Counted from the stretch's first letter, positions 24,380 through 34,668 are shown. The stretch is 64,000 nt of DNA from CAYNYM01 sp964644375 (GCA_964644375.1 CAZXWJ010000001.1:18139-82138); one strand, 5' to 3'. The notes: generated by a model not told the origin, from the letters alone. Numbers and translations are program-made.

Positions 24380-26962
24380 TTACCGAAAGACGACCTCACC
24401 ACCTTCGACATTTACGAACACGTGGTTCCCTTCCGAAACGCTCCCTTCGAGGATCTTCACTGCGAGCTTGTCCTGGATGAGATGCTGGATGGTCCTCTTG
24501 AGGGGTCTGGCCCCGTAAACCGGATCGAAGCCCGCGTTGGCCAGGAATTCCTTTGCCTCCTCCGTCAGTTCCAGCGTGATCTTGGTGTCCGCCAGGCGTT
24601 TTGCCAGGTAGTCGACCTGGATGCCCACGATCTTTTTGATTTCCTCCGGCCCCAGGGCGTTGAAGATAATGATCTCATCGATACGATTGAGGAATTCCGG
24701 CCGAAAGGCGCTCTTCAGGGCCTCCATGACCCTTTTATCCTTTTCGGCTTCATCCTTTTCCTGCATTTCCTGTATCCACTGACTTCCCACGTTGGACGTC
24801 ATAATCAGAACCGTATTCGTGAAATCCACCGTGCGGCCCTTTCCGTCCGTCATTCTGCCGTCGTCGAGGATCTGAAGAAGGGCGTTAAAGACATCCGGGT
24901 GGGCCTTTTCGATTTCATCGAATAGGACCACGGAATAGGGATGTCGTCGAACCGCCTCGGTGAGGTATCCGCCCTCATCATACCCCACATATCCCGGAGG
25001 GGCTCCGATCAACCTGGCCACGGAATGCCGTTCCATGTATTCGGACATATCGATACGAACCATGTATTGCTCATCATCAAAAAGAAATTCCGCCAAAGCC
25101 CGTGCAAGCTCGGTCTTGCCCACGCCGGTTGGGCCCATAAAGATGAAGGACCCAATGGGTCGGTTGGGATCCTGAAGGCCGGACCGGGCCCTTCGCACGG
25201 CGTTTGAAACCGCGACAATCCCCTTTTTCTGACCCACGACCCGCGTTTCGAGCCGTTTCTCCATTTCCAGGAGTTTCGCCCTTTCCCCTTCCACCAGCCG
25301 GGAGATCGGAATCCCCGTCCACTTAGCCACCACCTCGGCAATGTCTTCGCTATCCACCTCTTCCTTGAGCATCTGCCGGTCGACCTGGAGTCCCTCGAGT
25401 TGCCTGTTTTCTTCCTCCAGATCGCGCTCCAGTTCAATGAGCTTGCCGTATTTCAATTCCGCGGCCTTGGACAGATCCCCCTGGCGCTCCGCAAGCTGTG
25501 CCTCGGTCTTTGTGGACTCCAGGTTTCCCTTGATTTCCCTGATCTTGGAAATGGCCTCCTTTTCTCTTTTCCAGTGGCTGATCATCTCCTCGGTCTGGGC
25601 ATTCAATTCGGAAAGCTCTTTTTTGATCTTTGCCAGCCTGTCTTTGGAACCCTGATCCCGCTCCTTTTTCAGGGCCTCCCTCTCGATCTCGAGCTGTGTG
25701 GTCTTCCGCTGGATATCGTCTATCTCGGCGGGCATGCTGTCGATCTCGATTCGAAGTTTGGACGTGGCCTCATCGATGAGATCGATGGCCTTATCCGGCA
25801 GGAAGCGATCCGTGATATATCGGTTGGAGAGGGTCGCCGCCGCCAACAGGGCCGAATCCTTGATGCGCACGCCGTGATGCACCTCGTACTTTTCTTTGAG
25901 CCCCCGCAGGATGGAAATAGTGTCCTCCACGGTCGGTTCCTCGACCAGGACCGGCTGAAACCGCCTTTCAAAAGCGGCATCTTTTTCTATGTATTTTCTA
26001 TACTCCTTGATGGTCGTTGCACCGACACATCGAAGTTCCCCTCTCGCCAGGGCCGGTTTGAGCATATTGGAGGCATCCACAGCCCCCTCGGCAGCTCCTG
26101 CCCCCACAAGGGTATGCATTTCGTCTATGAACAGGATGATCTCCCCCTGGGCATCGATAACTTCCTTGAGCACGGCCTTGAATCGGTCTTCAAATTCACC
26201 GCGGTATTTGGCCCCCGCTATCAGAGACCCCATATCCAGGGCCACAACCCGCTTATTTTTCAGCGTCTCCGGCACATCGCCATGCACGATCCTCTGGGCC
26301 AGTCCCTCAACTATGGCGGTCTTACCCACCCCCGGCTCCCCCATGAGCACGGGGTTGTTCTTGGTTCTTCTGGAAAGGACCTGGATGATCCGCCGAATCT
26401 CATCATCCCGGCCGATAACCGGGTCAAGGTCTCCCTTTGAGGCAGTGGCCGTCAGGTCTCTGCTGAATCGATCCAGTGCCTGATACTTGTCCTCGGGATT
26501 GGGGTCCGTGATCCTCTGTCCCCCCCGAATATCCACCAGGACCTGTAGTATGGCGTCCCTGGAAACCCCTGAAGCGGCAAGAATTCCGGCCGCATCGCCC
26601 TCCTTTTCTTCCGTTACGGACAGCAAGATATGCTCCAGGCTCACGTATTCGTCTTTCATTTTTTCGGCCTCATTGAAGGCCTTGTCCAAGACAGTCTTCG
26701 TTCTTGGGGAAAGGTAGGCCTGTCCGTACCCTGCGCCCGAAACCTTGGGTGTCTTTTCCAGGGCCGCATCAAACTCTCGAATGAGTTGAGCCTGATTGAC
26801 GCCGATTTTGCCTAATATGGGAGGGACGACCCCCTCCTTTTGATCCAAAATGGCTCTTATCAGATGTTCGGGTTCAATCTGCTGGTTGCCGAATCTCTCC
26901 GCCATCTGCTGAGCTCCCTGAACAACTTCCTGCGCCTTAAGCGTAAATCGATCGAACCTCAT
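24380..26962 (-). CDS. clpB: ATP-dependent disaggregase ClpB
   Basis: An 860-residue Hsp100 that resolves protein aggregates with the DnaK system, whose genes lie 3 kb away. The start ATG at 26962 (MRFDRFTLKAQEVVQGA) has AAAGGAGG upstream. Order: two Clp-N repeats, AAA1 with Walker A GEPGVGKTAIVEGLAQRI, the coiled-coil M domain from about residue 405 to 525 (KKERDQGSKDRLAKIKKELS), then AAA2 with Walker A GPTGVGKTELARALAEF, VLFDEIEKAHPDVF and the pore motif GYVGYDEGG. The M domain distinguishes it from ClpA/C. I found no convincing heat-shock promoter upstream. Confidence 0.97.
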   Translation of the reverse strand: MRFDRFTLKAQEVVQGAQQMAERFGNQQIEPEHLIRAILDQKEGVVPPILGKIGVNQAQLIREFDAALEKTPKVSGAGYGQAYLSPRTKTVLDKAFNEAEKMKDEYVSLEHILLSVTEEKEGDAAGILAASGVSRDAILQVLVDIRGGQRITDPNPEDKYQALDRFSRDLTATASKGDLDPVIGRDDEIRRIIQVLSRRTKNNPVLMGEPGVGKTAIVEGLAQRIVHGDVPETLKNKRVVALDMGSLIAGAKYRGEFEDRFKAVLKEVIDAQGEIILFIDEMHTLVGAGAAEGAVDASNMLKPALARGELRCVGATTIKEYRKYIEKDAAFERRFQPVLVEEPTVEDTISILRGLKEKYEVHHGVRIKDSALLAAATLSNRYITDRFLPDKAIDLIDEATSKLRIEIDSMPAEIDDIQRKTTQLEIEREALKKERDQGSKDRLAKIKKELSELNAQTEEMISHWKREKEAISKIREIKGNLESTKTEAQLAERQGDLSKAAELKYGKLIELERDLEEENRQLEGLQVDRQMLKEEVDSEDIAEVVAKWTGIPISRLVEGERAKLLEMEKRLETRVVGQKKGIVAVSNAVRRARSGLQDPNRPIGSFIFMGPTGVGKTELARALAEFLFDDEQYMVRIDMSEYMERHSVARLIGAPPGYVGYDEGGYLTEAVRRHPYSVVLFDEIEKAHPDVFNALLQILDDGRMTDGKGRTVDFTNTVLIMTSNVGSQWIQEMQEKDEAEKDKRVMEALKSAFRPEFLNRIDEIIIFNALGPEEIKKIVGIQVDYLAKRLADTKITLELTEEAKEFLANAGFDPVYGARPLKRTIQHLIQDKLAVKILEGSVSEGNHVFVNVEGGEVVFR

Positions 26963-27348
26963 GTTGCATGCCTCCTTTATCACGAAGGGGTATTGTCATA
27001 TTCGGCGTCCACGGTGGATCACGCCATGGATCGCCACTTGATCTCACAAAAATACAGATTCACAAGCTTGAAAAATACCATGAAGAAAAGATAATTCCGC
27101 ATATCGTTTATTTCAAGGGCGACTCCCCCTCGCCCCGTTTCGAATGATAGCCAAACCTCACGACATGGGATAAGATAAGAGAGGTTTTTGTCGGGGAACC
27201 CTCTTTAGGCCTCTAACGATTTGATTCATTGTCAGGACCATGCGATGAATGTCCGGTTGATTTTTTGTCTTTTTTGAGGTTATCATTCCAGAGGTTTTCC
27301 TCCCAAGACTGACATTACCCTTCATCCTACGCGTTTTTTCATCATGAT
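26963..27348. other. Divergent intergenic region clpB / lytic transglycosylase
   Basis: About 385 bases that should hold promoters for both divergent genes. I find no convincing sigma-70 or heat-shock promoter, CIRCE element or RNA gene by eye. Confidence 0.4.
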
Positions 27349-28758
27349 ATGAGGTCTCGAATGATTAAACCCGACTTGTCGTGCCGTATTTATGCCTTTA
27401 TTCTCCTCCTCGGGCTATTTCTCTCGGGCCTTTTCCCCCATCCCGCCCGGGCTCAATACCCGCTCTTGAGTGAGCTTATCATCACCTACAATATCGAGGC
27501 ACAAAAAAAGAGCCTGTCAAATAAAACTTACAGGGGTGAGGAAGGTGTCATGAGGATTTTGCCGAAGGCGGCCGATTCTCTCGGGTTGACGGTGCTCATC
27601 ACTGAGGATTACCTTCAAGCCGTAGCCCTTCAAGATAAGGCAGGTAAATCCCTGGAAAAGGCCAAGGCGGCTATGGTGATGAAGAAAAATAAAGCAGCTC
27701 CTGATTTTTATGCCAGACATATTGTCGAAAATTTTCTGGATTACAAAAGGCTACAGGAATCGGCAAGACAGAAATTTAAGGCCTACAGGTCTTCATTGAA
27801 TCCCTCCACGGATGAAAGGCTCAACCGAGAGAAAGCCCTAAAAGCCATGGGCACTCTGATGGAAGCATGTTTTCAGGAGGCCGGCCACAATCTCAGGGAC
27901 GCCCTGGGTTGTTTTTATAACCGGTGCATGGGGGGGAGGAAACGTTCGCCCCACATCACCCCCGCTAACGTCTTGTTTGTCAATGAAATCTTTCGACTTT
28001 TTATCGCAAAGGCCCCAAAGAAGACCCTTCAAAAATTCGATCTGGACAAATATCACGAGGATACCCGTACAAAAGACAGTGGCCATTGGAAAGGTCTCCT
28101 GAAAAGGGAAGGTTTTCCCTTCACATCTGAACTGGAAAGGACCATGGAAAAATACGAGGACAAGGGCCTCAGAATAGGCCCACTTCTCTTTGCCGCACTC
28201 ATGAAAAGGGAATCCCGATTCGAGCATCACGCCGTATCCCGCATGGGGGCTGCGGGCCTGACCCAGATCATGCCACAAACGGCCCGAACGTTGGGAATGA
28301 AACGGATCTATTCGCCGGCCTATTTTGACGAGGCCCTGGCCCTTGTCAAGAAAGAGCGAAGGCAAAGGCAACGCGCTACCGCGGCCCTTTTCAAGATAGA
28401 TGAAAAAACGGGAATCACCCAGGCAAAAGAGGCGCGGACATTGATGCAACGCTCACTGCATTTGGGTAAGAAAAAGGAAAAGTTATTTTTGAGATACAAA
28501 GCTGAGCTCCTCAAAAACAAGACCGACGATCGACTTGTGCCTGCCAAGGCCATTGATAACGGCTACAAATATTTTGCACGATTGATGAAAATGCAGGAAG
28601 GAGATATTAGCCTGGCATTGGCTTCCTACAATGCAGGGCCTCACCGCGTAAGTAAATACAAGGGGATTCCGCCCTTCAGAGAAACGGTTTTTTTTAGAAA
28701 TGAGGTCATCAGATACTACCATGAGTATCTGGAAAAAATGAAATTGGCCAGACAGTAA
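27349..28758 (+). CDS. Exported lytic transglycosylase (SLT family) with insertion in the catalytic domain
   Basis: A 469-residue protein with an N-terminal signal peptide (YAFILLLGLFLSGLF, cleavage near ARAQ). The C-terminal half is an SLT lysozyme-like domain that cleaves the peptidoglycan MurNAc-GlcNAc bond: LLFAALMKRESRFEHHAV with catalytic Glu288, GAAGLTQIMPQTARTLGM, and ALASYNAGPHRVSKYKGIPP. Between the second and third motif are about 80 extra basic, helix-prone residues (320-400) that normal SLT domains lack. The N-terminal 250 residues are mostly helical and unassigned. ATG 27349 or the ATG 12 bases on could be the start. It stands 64 bases upstream of purC. Confidence 0.88.
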   Translation: MRSRMIKPDLSCRIYAFILLLGLFLSGLFPHPARAQYPLLSELIITYNIEAQKKSLSNKTYRGEEGVMRILPKAADSLGLTVLITEDYLQAVALQDKAGKSLEKAKAAMVMKKNKAAPDFYARHIVENFLDYKRLQESARQKFKAYRSSLNPSTDERLNREKALKAMGTLMEACFQEAGHNLRDALGCFYNRCMGGRKRSPHITPANVLFVNEIFRLFIAKAPKKTLQKFDLDKYHEDTRTKDSGHWKGLLKREGFPFTSELERTMEKYEDKGLRIGPLLFAALMKRESRFEHHAVSRMGAAGLTQIMPQTARTLGMKRIYSPAYFDEALALVKKERRQRQRATAALFKIDEKTGITQAKEARTLMQRSLHLGKKKEKLFLRYKAELLKNKTDDRLVPAKAIDNGYKYFARLMKMQEGDISLALASYNAGPHRVSKYKGIPPFRETVFFRNEVIRYYHEYLEKMKLARQ

Positions 28759-28822
28759 AAAGGTCCGGATCCAAAGCGACAAACCGGGTCCGCCACTACT
28801 ATTTTCGGGTAAGGAGGAAAAA

Positions 28823-29731
28823 ATGACTGGAGAGGTGTTATTGAAATCGAGCTTCGATAATCTTCGCCTGCTCAAGCGAGGAAAGGTGCGGGATGTATAT
28901 GAAATTGAAGACAAACTCCTGATCGTGGCCAGCGACCGTATGTCGGCCTTTGATGTGGTAATGGATGATCCGATTCCCGACAAGGGGAAAATTCTCACGA
29001 GTATCTCCATGTTTTGGTTCAATTTTCTCAGGGACACGGTTGAGAACCATGTCATCTCCACCGACCCGGCGCAATACCCCGAGCCCTGCCAAAAACACAC
29101 AGAGGCTCTCGCAGGCCGAAGCATGCTTGTCAAAAAAGCCGACGCGCTTGCCGTCGAGTGTATTGTCAGGGGATACATTTCCGGTTCGGGATGGTTGGAA
29201 TACCAATCCAAGGGCAGTATCTGCGGCATTTCCCTTCCGACCGGGCTCAAGGAATCGGAAAAATTATCCGACCCCCTCTTCACCCCGTCGACCAAGGCCG
29301 AAGAAGGTGTCCACGATGAAAACATTTCCTTTGAGAAGGTCGCCGAAATCCTCGGTACTGAAAGGGCGGAAGAAGTTCGAGAACTCAGCCTCAAAATTTA
29401 TCGTGCCGGCAGAGATTACGCCGCTCGAAAAGGTATTATCATCGCCGACACCAAGTTTGAATTCGGCATCGTTGACGGCCGCCTCATTCTCATTGACGAG
29501 GTTCTGACACCGGATTCATCCAGATTCTGGCCCGTTGATCACTACCGGCCCGGCGGTCCTCAAAAAAGTTTCGACAAACAGTTTCTGCGGGATTACTTGA
29601 ACGGCCTCGACTGGCCCAAAGCACCCCCTCCGCCCAAGCTCCCGACCGCGATCATCGATAAAACAAGAGGCAAATATCTTGAGGCTCTGAAAAGTTTGAC
29701 CGGGCACGGGTTGGACGACTTTCATTCGTAA
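28823..29731 (+). CDS. purC: Phosphoribosylaminoimidazole-succinocarboxamide synthase PurC
   Basis: A 302-residue enzyme joining CAIR and aspartate in purine synthesis. It has the family motifs KRGKVRDVYEIEDKLLIVASDRMSAFD (split here: KRGKVRDVYE, ASDRMSAFDVVM), VECIVRGYISGSGWLEYQ, the DTKFEFGIVDG motif, and DEVLTPDSSRFWP. Its length fits the longer subtype. GGAGG precedes the ATG. No other pur gene is near. The 360 bases that follow contain no credible gene. Confidence 0.96.
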   Translation: MTGEVLLKSSFDNLRLLKRGKVRDVYEIEDKLLIVASDRMSAFDVVMDDPIPDKGKILTSISMFWFNFLRDTVENHVISTDPAQYPEPCQKHTEALAGRSMLVKKADALAVECIVRGYISGSGWLEYQSKGSICGISLPTGLKESEKLSDPLFTPSTKAEEGVHDENISFEKVAEILGTERAEEVRELSLKIYRAGRDYAARKGIIIADTKFEFGIVDGRLILIDEVLTPDSSRFWPVDHYRPGGPQKSFDKQFLRDYLNGLDWPKAPPPPKLPTAIIDKTRGKYLEALKSLTGHGLDDFHS

Positions 29732-29976
29732 CCGGAGTCCAAATCCAAATTAAGAGAGTTGTGAGGGAGGCACCTTTACGAACTTCGCCGCGTTTACCCC
29801 TTCTGTGCCGGGCCGCAGCCTTTTATGTGGGTTGCGGTCACGGTATGCCCTCGTTGAAGCCTTCGCCTGACAAAATCCGGCACCCGGCGGGAAGCAGGGC
29901 AGAAACCAAACAAAAACAGCCCGTCAAAAGACCCTAAATAGAGAAAAACAACCCCAAAAACCTTCTTCATCCAACC

Positions 29977-30005
29977 TTGACAAAGACTCTGCTGATGCTT
30001 AACGT
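29977..30005 (+). promoter_or_regulatory. Candidate sigma-70 promoter upstream of grpE-dnaK
   Basis: TTGACA, a 17-base spacer and TAACGT lie about 85 bases before grpE. The -35 is perfect and the -10 matches only three of six. No CIRCE element is seen and hrcA is not adjacent. Confidence 0.35.
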
Positions 30006-30091
30006 ATTTCATGATTGCAGGTTATGTATCACTTTGAAATTACTCCGGTTCATCTTGCAAATCTGACGATTGGGAAAACTGAGGACAAAAC

Positions 30092-30745
30092 ATGAATAAG
30101 AAAGGGAAAAAGGAAGCCATAAAGGACAAACCCTCCAAGGACGATAAGGACATCATCATCGACATCAATCGCGCCGAGGCTGAAAAGGATCATGAGGAAA
30201 AAGACAAGCCGCTTGAGGAAATGACGAATGCGGAATTGAATGAAAAGATCAAGGAACTCGAGCAGGACAAACAAACAAATTTTGACCTCTATCTGCGGGC
30301 GCAGGCGGAGGTGGAAAACATAAAAAAGAGAGTCAGGAGAGAGAAGGAAGACTGGTATAAATACGCAAACGAAACCCTCATAAAAGAAATATTGCCGGTT
30401 TTGGATAATCTGGAGCAGGCAATATCCCATTCCAATAATGATGGTTCCATTGAGGCACTTAAAGAAGGCGTTGAATTGACCCTCAAGGGGCTGAAAGATA
30501 CCCTTAAAAAGTTGGGAGTTGAAGATGTGAAGGCACAGGACGAGGCCTTTGATCCTTGTTTCCATGAGGCGGTATCTGAAATCGAAGACAAGAGCGTAAA
30601 ACCCGGGATGGTGGCTCATGAACTTCAAAAGGGCTACACCCTTAATCAGCGTTTAATTCGCCCCGCTATGGTGGTTGTTAGCAGGGGAGGAGAAGACGGC
30701 ACAACCGACCACGATAAAAGCACTGAAAAAGCATGTGAAGAATAA
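30092..30745 (+). CDS. grpE: Nucleotide exchange factor GrpE
   Basis: A 217-residue cochaperone that releases ADP from DnaK. After a charged, Lys/Asp-rich N terminus it has the long dimerising coiled coil (LNEKIKELEQDKQTNFDL, LRAQAEVENIKKRVRRE) and the beta domain that touches DnaK: LPVLDNLEQAI, EAFDPCFHEAVSEIED, ELQKGYTLNQRLIRPAMVVVS. The C-terminal tail is polar. It lies 30 bases before dnaK, in the usual grpE-dnaK order. dnaJ is not adjacent; the next gene encodes a lipoprotein. Confidence 0.96.
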   Translation: MNKKGKKEAIKDKPSKDDKDIIIDINRAEAEKDHEEKDKPLEEMTNAELNEKIKELEQDKQTNFDLYLRAQAEVENIKKRVRREKEDWYKYANETLIKEILPVLDNLEQAISHSNNDGSIEALKEGVELTLKGLKDTLKKLGVEDVKAQDEAFDPCFHEAVSEIEDKSVKPGMVAHELQKGYTLNQRLIRPAMVVVSRGGEDGTTDHDKSTEKACEE

Positions 30746-30775
30746 TAGCGTGTGACAATTTTCAAGGAGGTTAAG

Positions 30776-32686
30776 ATGGGGAAAATTATAGGAATCGATC
30801 TTGGGACCACAAATTCGTGTGTCGCAGTGATGGAAGGGGGAGACCCTGTTGTTATCACCAACGCGGAGGGAAGCAGGACAACGCCGTCCATCGTTGCCTT
30901 CAGCGATAAGGGGGAAAGGCTGGTGGGTCAGATTGCCAAAAGGCAGGCCATCACCAATCCGGATAACACGATATTCGGTGTCAAAAGGCTTATAGGGCGC
31001 AAGTATGGGTCCCCTGAAGTCCAGAAGGACATCAAAGTGCTCCCCTATAAGATTCTAAAGGCGGATAACGATGATGCCCATGTGGAGGCCAGGGGGAAGG
31101 CTTACAGCCCTGCCGAAATTTCTTCCATGATCCTGCAGAAAATGAAGCAAACGGCCGAGGATTACCTGGGGGAGAAGGTGACCGATGCAGTCATTACCGT
31201 CCCCGCCTATTTTAATGACAGCCAGCGGCAGGCGACCAAGGACGCCGGCCGTATTGCCGGCCTCAACGTACAACGGATTATCAACGAACCGACCGCCGCT
31301 TCCCTGGCCTTTGGCGCCGACAAAAAAGGAGACAAAAAGATAGCTGTCTTCGATCTCGGTGGCGGGACCTTTGATATCTCCATATTGGAGATCGGTGAAG
31401 GGGTTTTTGAGGTCAAGTCCACGAATGGCGATACTCATTTGGGCGGAGAGGATTTCGACCTGAAAATCGTCGATTTTCTTGCAAACGAGTTCACAAAAGA
31501 CCAGGGTATTGATCTGAGATCCGACAAAATGGCCCTCCAGAGGCTGAAAGAGGCGGCTGAAAAGGCCAAGATGGAGCTATCGAGTTCACAGGAGACGGAT
31601 ATCAATCTCCCGTTCATTACCGCAGACGCCAGCGGCCCAAAGCATTTGAATATTAGACTTTCCAGGGCCAAACTAGAGTCCCTGGTTGATGATCTCATTG
31701 ACAGGGTGATCGGTCCCTGCAACACCGCCCTTCGGGATTCCGGTTTAAAGGCCAGCGAAATTGACGAAATTCTTCTGGTCGGAGGGATGACGCGGATGCC
31801 CAAAGTTCAGGAAAAAGTCAAAGAGGTCTTTGGCAAAGAACCCAGCAAGGGCGTCAATCCGGACGAAGTGGTTGCCGTCGGTGCGGCCATCCAGGGAGGT
31901 GTGCTCAAGGGGGAAGTGAAGGACGTGCTTCTTCTGGATGTTACTCCTCTTTCCCTGGGTATCGAAACCTTGGGAGGTGTCTTCACCAAATTGATTGAGA
32001 AGAATACCACTATCCCGACCAAAAAAAGTCAGATCTTCTCCACGGCCGCCGACAATCAACCTGCCGTGGAAATTCACGTGCTCCAAGGTGAACGTGAAAT
32101 GGCCGCGTACAACAAAACCCTCGGCCGTTTTCAACTCATGGGTATTCCGCCCGCGCCCAGGGGGATTCCTCAGGTCGAAGTCACCTTTGATATTGATGCC
32201 AACGGCATCGTAAACGTTTCCGCCAAGGATATGGGTACGGGCAAAGAGCAGTCCATCAAAATCACCGCCTCGAGCGGTCTTTCCGAGGAGGAGATTCAGC
32301 AACTCGTCAAAGATGCGGAAATGCACGGAGAAGAGGATCGTAAACGGCGAGAACTGGTGGATGCAAAAAACATGGCGGATTCCTTGGTCTATTCCACGGA
32401 AAAATCCATCAAGGAAGCAGGAGACAAGCTTGATGCCTCAGGGAAAGCCGATATTGATCAGGCTATCTCAAATCTCAAAAAAGCCATGGAGACGGAAAAC
32501 ACCGAAGAAATCAAACGTCTCACTGAGGAACTGACCCAGGCCTCGCACAAATTGGCCGAGGCCATGTATGCACAGGCATCCCAGCAGCAGTCGCAACAGG
32601 GCGCCGCCGGAGGGCAAGAGACCGGAGAAGAAGCGCCGAAGGACGATGATGTTGTTGACGCAGACTTCGAGGAAGTGAATAAGTGA
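30776..32686 (+). CDS. dnaK: Molecular chaperone DnaK (Hsp70)
   Basis: A 636-residue Hsp70. The ATG at 30776 follows AAGGAGG. The ATPase domain has GIDLGTTNSCVAVMEGG, VITVPAYFNDSQRQATKDAG, INEPTAASLAFG, the DLGGGTFDISI motif and LLVGGMTRMPKVQ. The substrate domain has the DVTPLSLGIETLGG linker region. The C terminus carries a Gln/Gly-rich stretch and ends with DDVVDADFEEV, the usual EEVN-type tail. Works with GrpE (upstream) and ClpB. The next gene begins in its stop codon. Confidence 0.98.
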   Translation: MGKIIGIDLGTTNSCVAVMEGGDPVVITNAEGSRTTPSIVAFSDKGERLVGQIAKRQAITNPDNTIFGVKRLIGRKYGSPEVQKDIKVLPYKILKADNDDAHVEARGKAYSPAEISSMILQKMKQTAEDYLGEKVTDAVITVPAYFNDSQRQATKDAGRIAGLNVQRIINEPTAASLAFGADKKGDKKIAVFDLGGGTFDISILEIGEGVFEVKSTNGDTHLGGEDFDLKIVDFLANEFTKDQGIDLRSDKMALQRLKEAAEKAKMELSSSQETDINLPFITADASGPKHLNIRLSRAKLESLVDDLIDRVIGPCNTALRDSGLKASEIDEILLVGGMTRMPKVQEKVKEVFGKEPSKGVNPDEVVAVGAAIQGGVLKGEVKDVLLLDVTPLSLGIETLGGVFTKLIEKNTTIPTKKSQIFSTAADNQPAVEIHVLQGEREMAAYNKTLGRFQLMGIPPAPRGIPQVEVTFDIDANGIVNVSAKDMGTGKEQSIKITASSGLSEEEIQQLVKDAEMHGEEDRKRRELVDAKNMADSLVYSTEKSIKEAGDKLDASGKADIDQAISNLKKAMETENTEEIKRLTEELTQASHKLAEAMYAQASQQQSQQGAAGGQETGEEAPKDDDVVDADFEEVNK

Positions 32687-34668
32687 GTTTGAAATTTCTG
32701 CGAGTCATGAGGGCTGTCCCCATCTTAGCGGTGGGGATGGCCTTTTTTATATCGGCCTGCCAGTCTCCCAAGGTCGTTGAGAAAATGCCGGGCCCTGCCG
32801 AAGAAACGCCCCAGGGCTTATTTCTCCGGGCCGAAACGGCCTTTCAGGCCGGACTGTACGAGGAAGCCCTTCAGGGCTACCAAAGCTATATTCAACGGAA
32901 TCCTGAAGGGAAAGATGCAGGGACGGTCCTCTATCGGATAGCCTGGCTTCGTTTCGGGGATGCACGGTATGATGAAGCTTCGGATCTTTTCCAAAGGATG
33001 GTCAGAGATTATCCTAACCATCCGCACCGGGCGTTAGCCCAATATTATATCGCCATGATCCATTACCGCCTTGAGCGATATGGCCCATCAAAGGCGACGG
33101 CCTTGGAATGGCTGACGAACTATTCAGATCACCCGTTAAGAGGGGAAATTTTCGGGCTTCTCGCAAAAAATGCCCGGGCATTGGGGGATGACCCTAGGGC
33201 TTTTTATTGGTGGATCAAAGCGGATGAGGAACTGAAGGACAAGGGTGCTGAAAAGGAGGAGATCGTCGAAAGGATCATCGGTCTTATCCAGACAGCCTCA
33301 CCAAACGCCCTTCGGGAGATGGCGTCCTATGTGGCTGAAAGCCGCTATGCGCCATTTATCTATTACAAATTGGCCACCGGTTATCTCGACGATCATGATT
33401 TAAAAAGCGCTGGGGAAATGGCCATGGCCCTGGTTCGTTCCACACCCGAACAACACTGGGTATCGCTGGGGCGCCAAATCTTGGAGAGCATAGAGCAGGC
33501 ACTCTCCGTGAGACCTGAAGTTATAGGCTGTCTTCTACCCCTGAGCGGCCCCTTTTCCATTTACGGTCAGGAGGTCTTAAACGGTATACAGCTGGGCATG
33601 GGGCTCTTCGGAGAATCAGACGACCAGGGCATCGAATTGATCATCAAGGATACCGGTGGGCGGGCCGAAAATGCTGTTTTGCAGGTCGATGATCTTGTCC
33701 AAAAGGGCCGAGTCATGGCCATTATCGGCCCCCTGACCAGCAAGACATCCCGGGCCGCCGCTCAAAGGGCACAGCAGTTGGGTGTGCCCATTATTACACT
33801 CACCCAGGTGGACGGCATCACGTCCATAGGCGACATGGTCTTTCGCAACTTCCTGACACCGTCGAAAGAGGTAAAAAGGTTGGTGGAAAAGGCCGTCAAC
33901 GGTATGGGCATGACCAGATTCGGCATTTTGTATCCGGACACCCCTTATGGCCGCTTTATGATGGGCCTATTCTGGGACAGATCGGAAGTCATGGGCGGCA
34001 CTGTAACGGCGGTGGAATCCTACAGCACGGAAGAAACCGACTTTGCCTCTCAGATCAAAAGGATGGTCGGGCTTTACTATCCAAGACCGGAATCCGTGAA
34101 GCAGAAGCTCCGGGAAATGAAGGCCTCAAAAGGTGAGGAAGAAGTGCAGGAAACCGAAACGATAGAAAAGGACGAGGAAGAAGAACCGGAACCCATCGTG
34201 GATTTTGACGCCGTATTCATTCCCGACAACTATCAACAGGTGGCCCTCATTGCCCCCCAATTCCCATTCCAAGGTGTGTTCAATGTCCGCTTTCTGGGAA
34301 CGAGCCTCTGGCAATCTCCGGAACTCCTCACTCAGGCGGGAGAATACGTTCAGGGAGCCGTCTTCTCCTCCGGTTTCTACCCTCAGGAAGAATCCGACCA
34401 GAGCAGGGAATTTAGGGCTTTTTACAGGGACGCCTATGATACGGAACCCGGAATTCTCGCCGCTACGGGCTATGACACCATCCACTTCTTGAAAAATGTG
34501 ATAAAGCAAAAAGGGATTCAGACAAGAAGAGACTTCCGCAAAGGGCTCCTTTCCCATGAAGGGTATTATGGTATTACGGGTGAAATCGCCTTCGATGACC
34601 ATGGAGAAGTCATTAAGGATCCGACACTCCTGACCGTTTCCGGTCGCCATCTCAATATCTTACCCTAG
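32683..34668 (+). CDS. LppC/LpoA-like lipoprotein with periplasmic-binding domain
   Basis: A GTG at 32683 overlaps the dnaK stop; an in-frame ATG at 32707 is an alternative. The 661-residue product has a signal peptide with a lipobox (FISAC) and then TPR-like helices (residues 40-270: GLFLRAETAFQAGLYEEAL, PNHPHRALAQYYIAMIHY). The rest is a type 1 periplasmic-binding fold: IGCLLPLSGPFSIYGQEVLNGIQLGM, VMAIIGPLTSKTSRAAAQ, FGILYPDTPYGRF and FDAVFIPDNYQQVALIAPQ. This is the architecture of penicillin-binding protein activators (LpoA/YraM). A role in activating peptidoglycan synthases is inferred by family; a ligand-binding role is also possible. An acidic Glu-rich loop interrupts the fold near residue 485. 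Confidence 0.85.
   Translation: MSLKFLRVMRAVPILAVGMAFFISACQSPKVVEKMPGPAEETPQGLFLRAETAFQAGLYEEALQGYQSYIQRNPEGKDAGTVLYRIAWLRFGDARYDEASDLFQRMVRDYPNHPHRALAQYYIAMIHYRLERYGPSKATALEWLTNYSDHPLRGEIFGLLAKNARALGDDPRAFYWWIKADEELKDKGAEKEEIVERIIGLIQTASPNALREMASYVAESRYAPFIYYKLATGYLDDHDLKSAGEMAMALVRSTPEQHWVSLGRQILESIEQALSVRPEVIGCLLPLSGPFSIYGQEVLNGIQLGMGLFGESDDQGIELIIKDTGGRAENAVLQVDDLVQKGRVMAIIGPLTSKTSRAAAQRAQQLGVPIITLTQVDGITSIGDMVFRNFLTPSKEVKRLVEKAVNGMGMTRFGILYPDTPYGRFMMGLFWDRSEVMGGTVTAVESYSTEETDFASQIKRMVGLYYPRPESVKQKLREMKASKGEEEVQETETIEKDEEEEPEPIVDFDAVFIPDNYQQVALIAPQFPFQGVFNVRFLGTSLWQSPELLTQAGEYVQGAVFSSGFYPQEESDQSREFRAFYRDAYDTEPGILAATGYDTIHFLKNVIKQKGIQTRRDFRKGLLSHEGYYGITGEIAFDDHGEVIKDPTLLTVSGRHLNILP

Noticed and set aside
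29794..30012. Minus-strand 72-residue frame between purC and grpE
   Set aside because: No ribosome site or resemblance; overlaps the likely grpE promoter.
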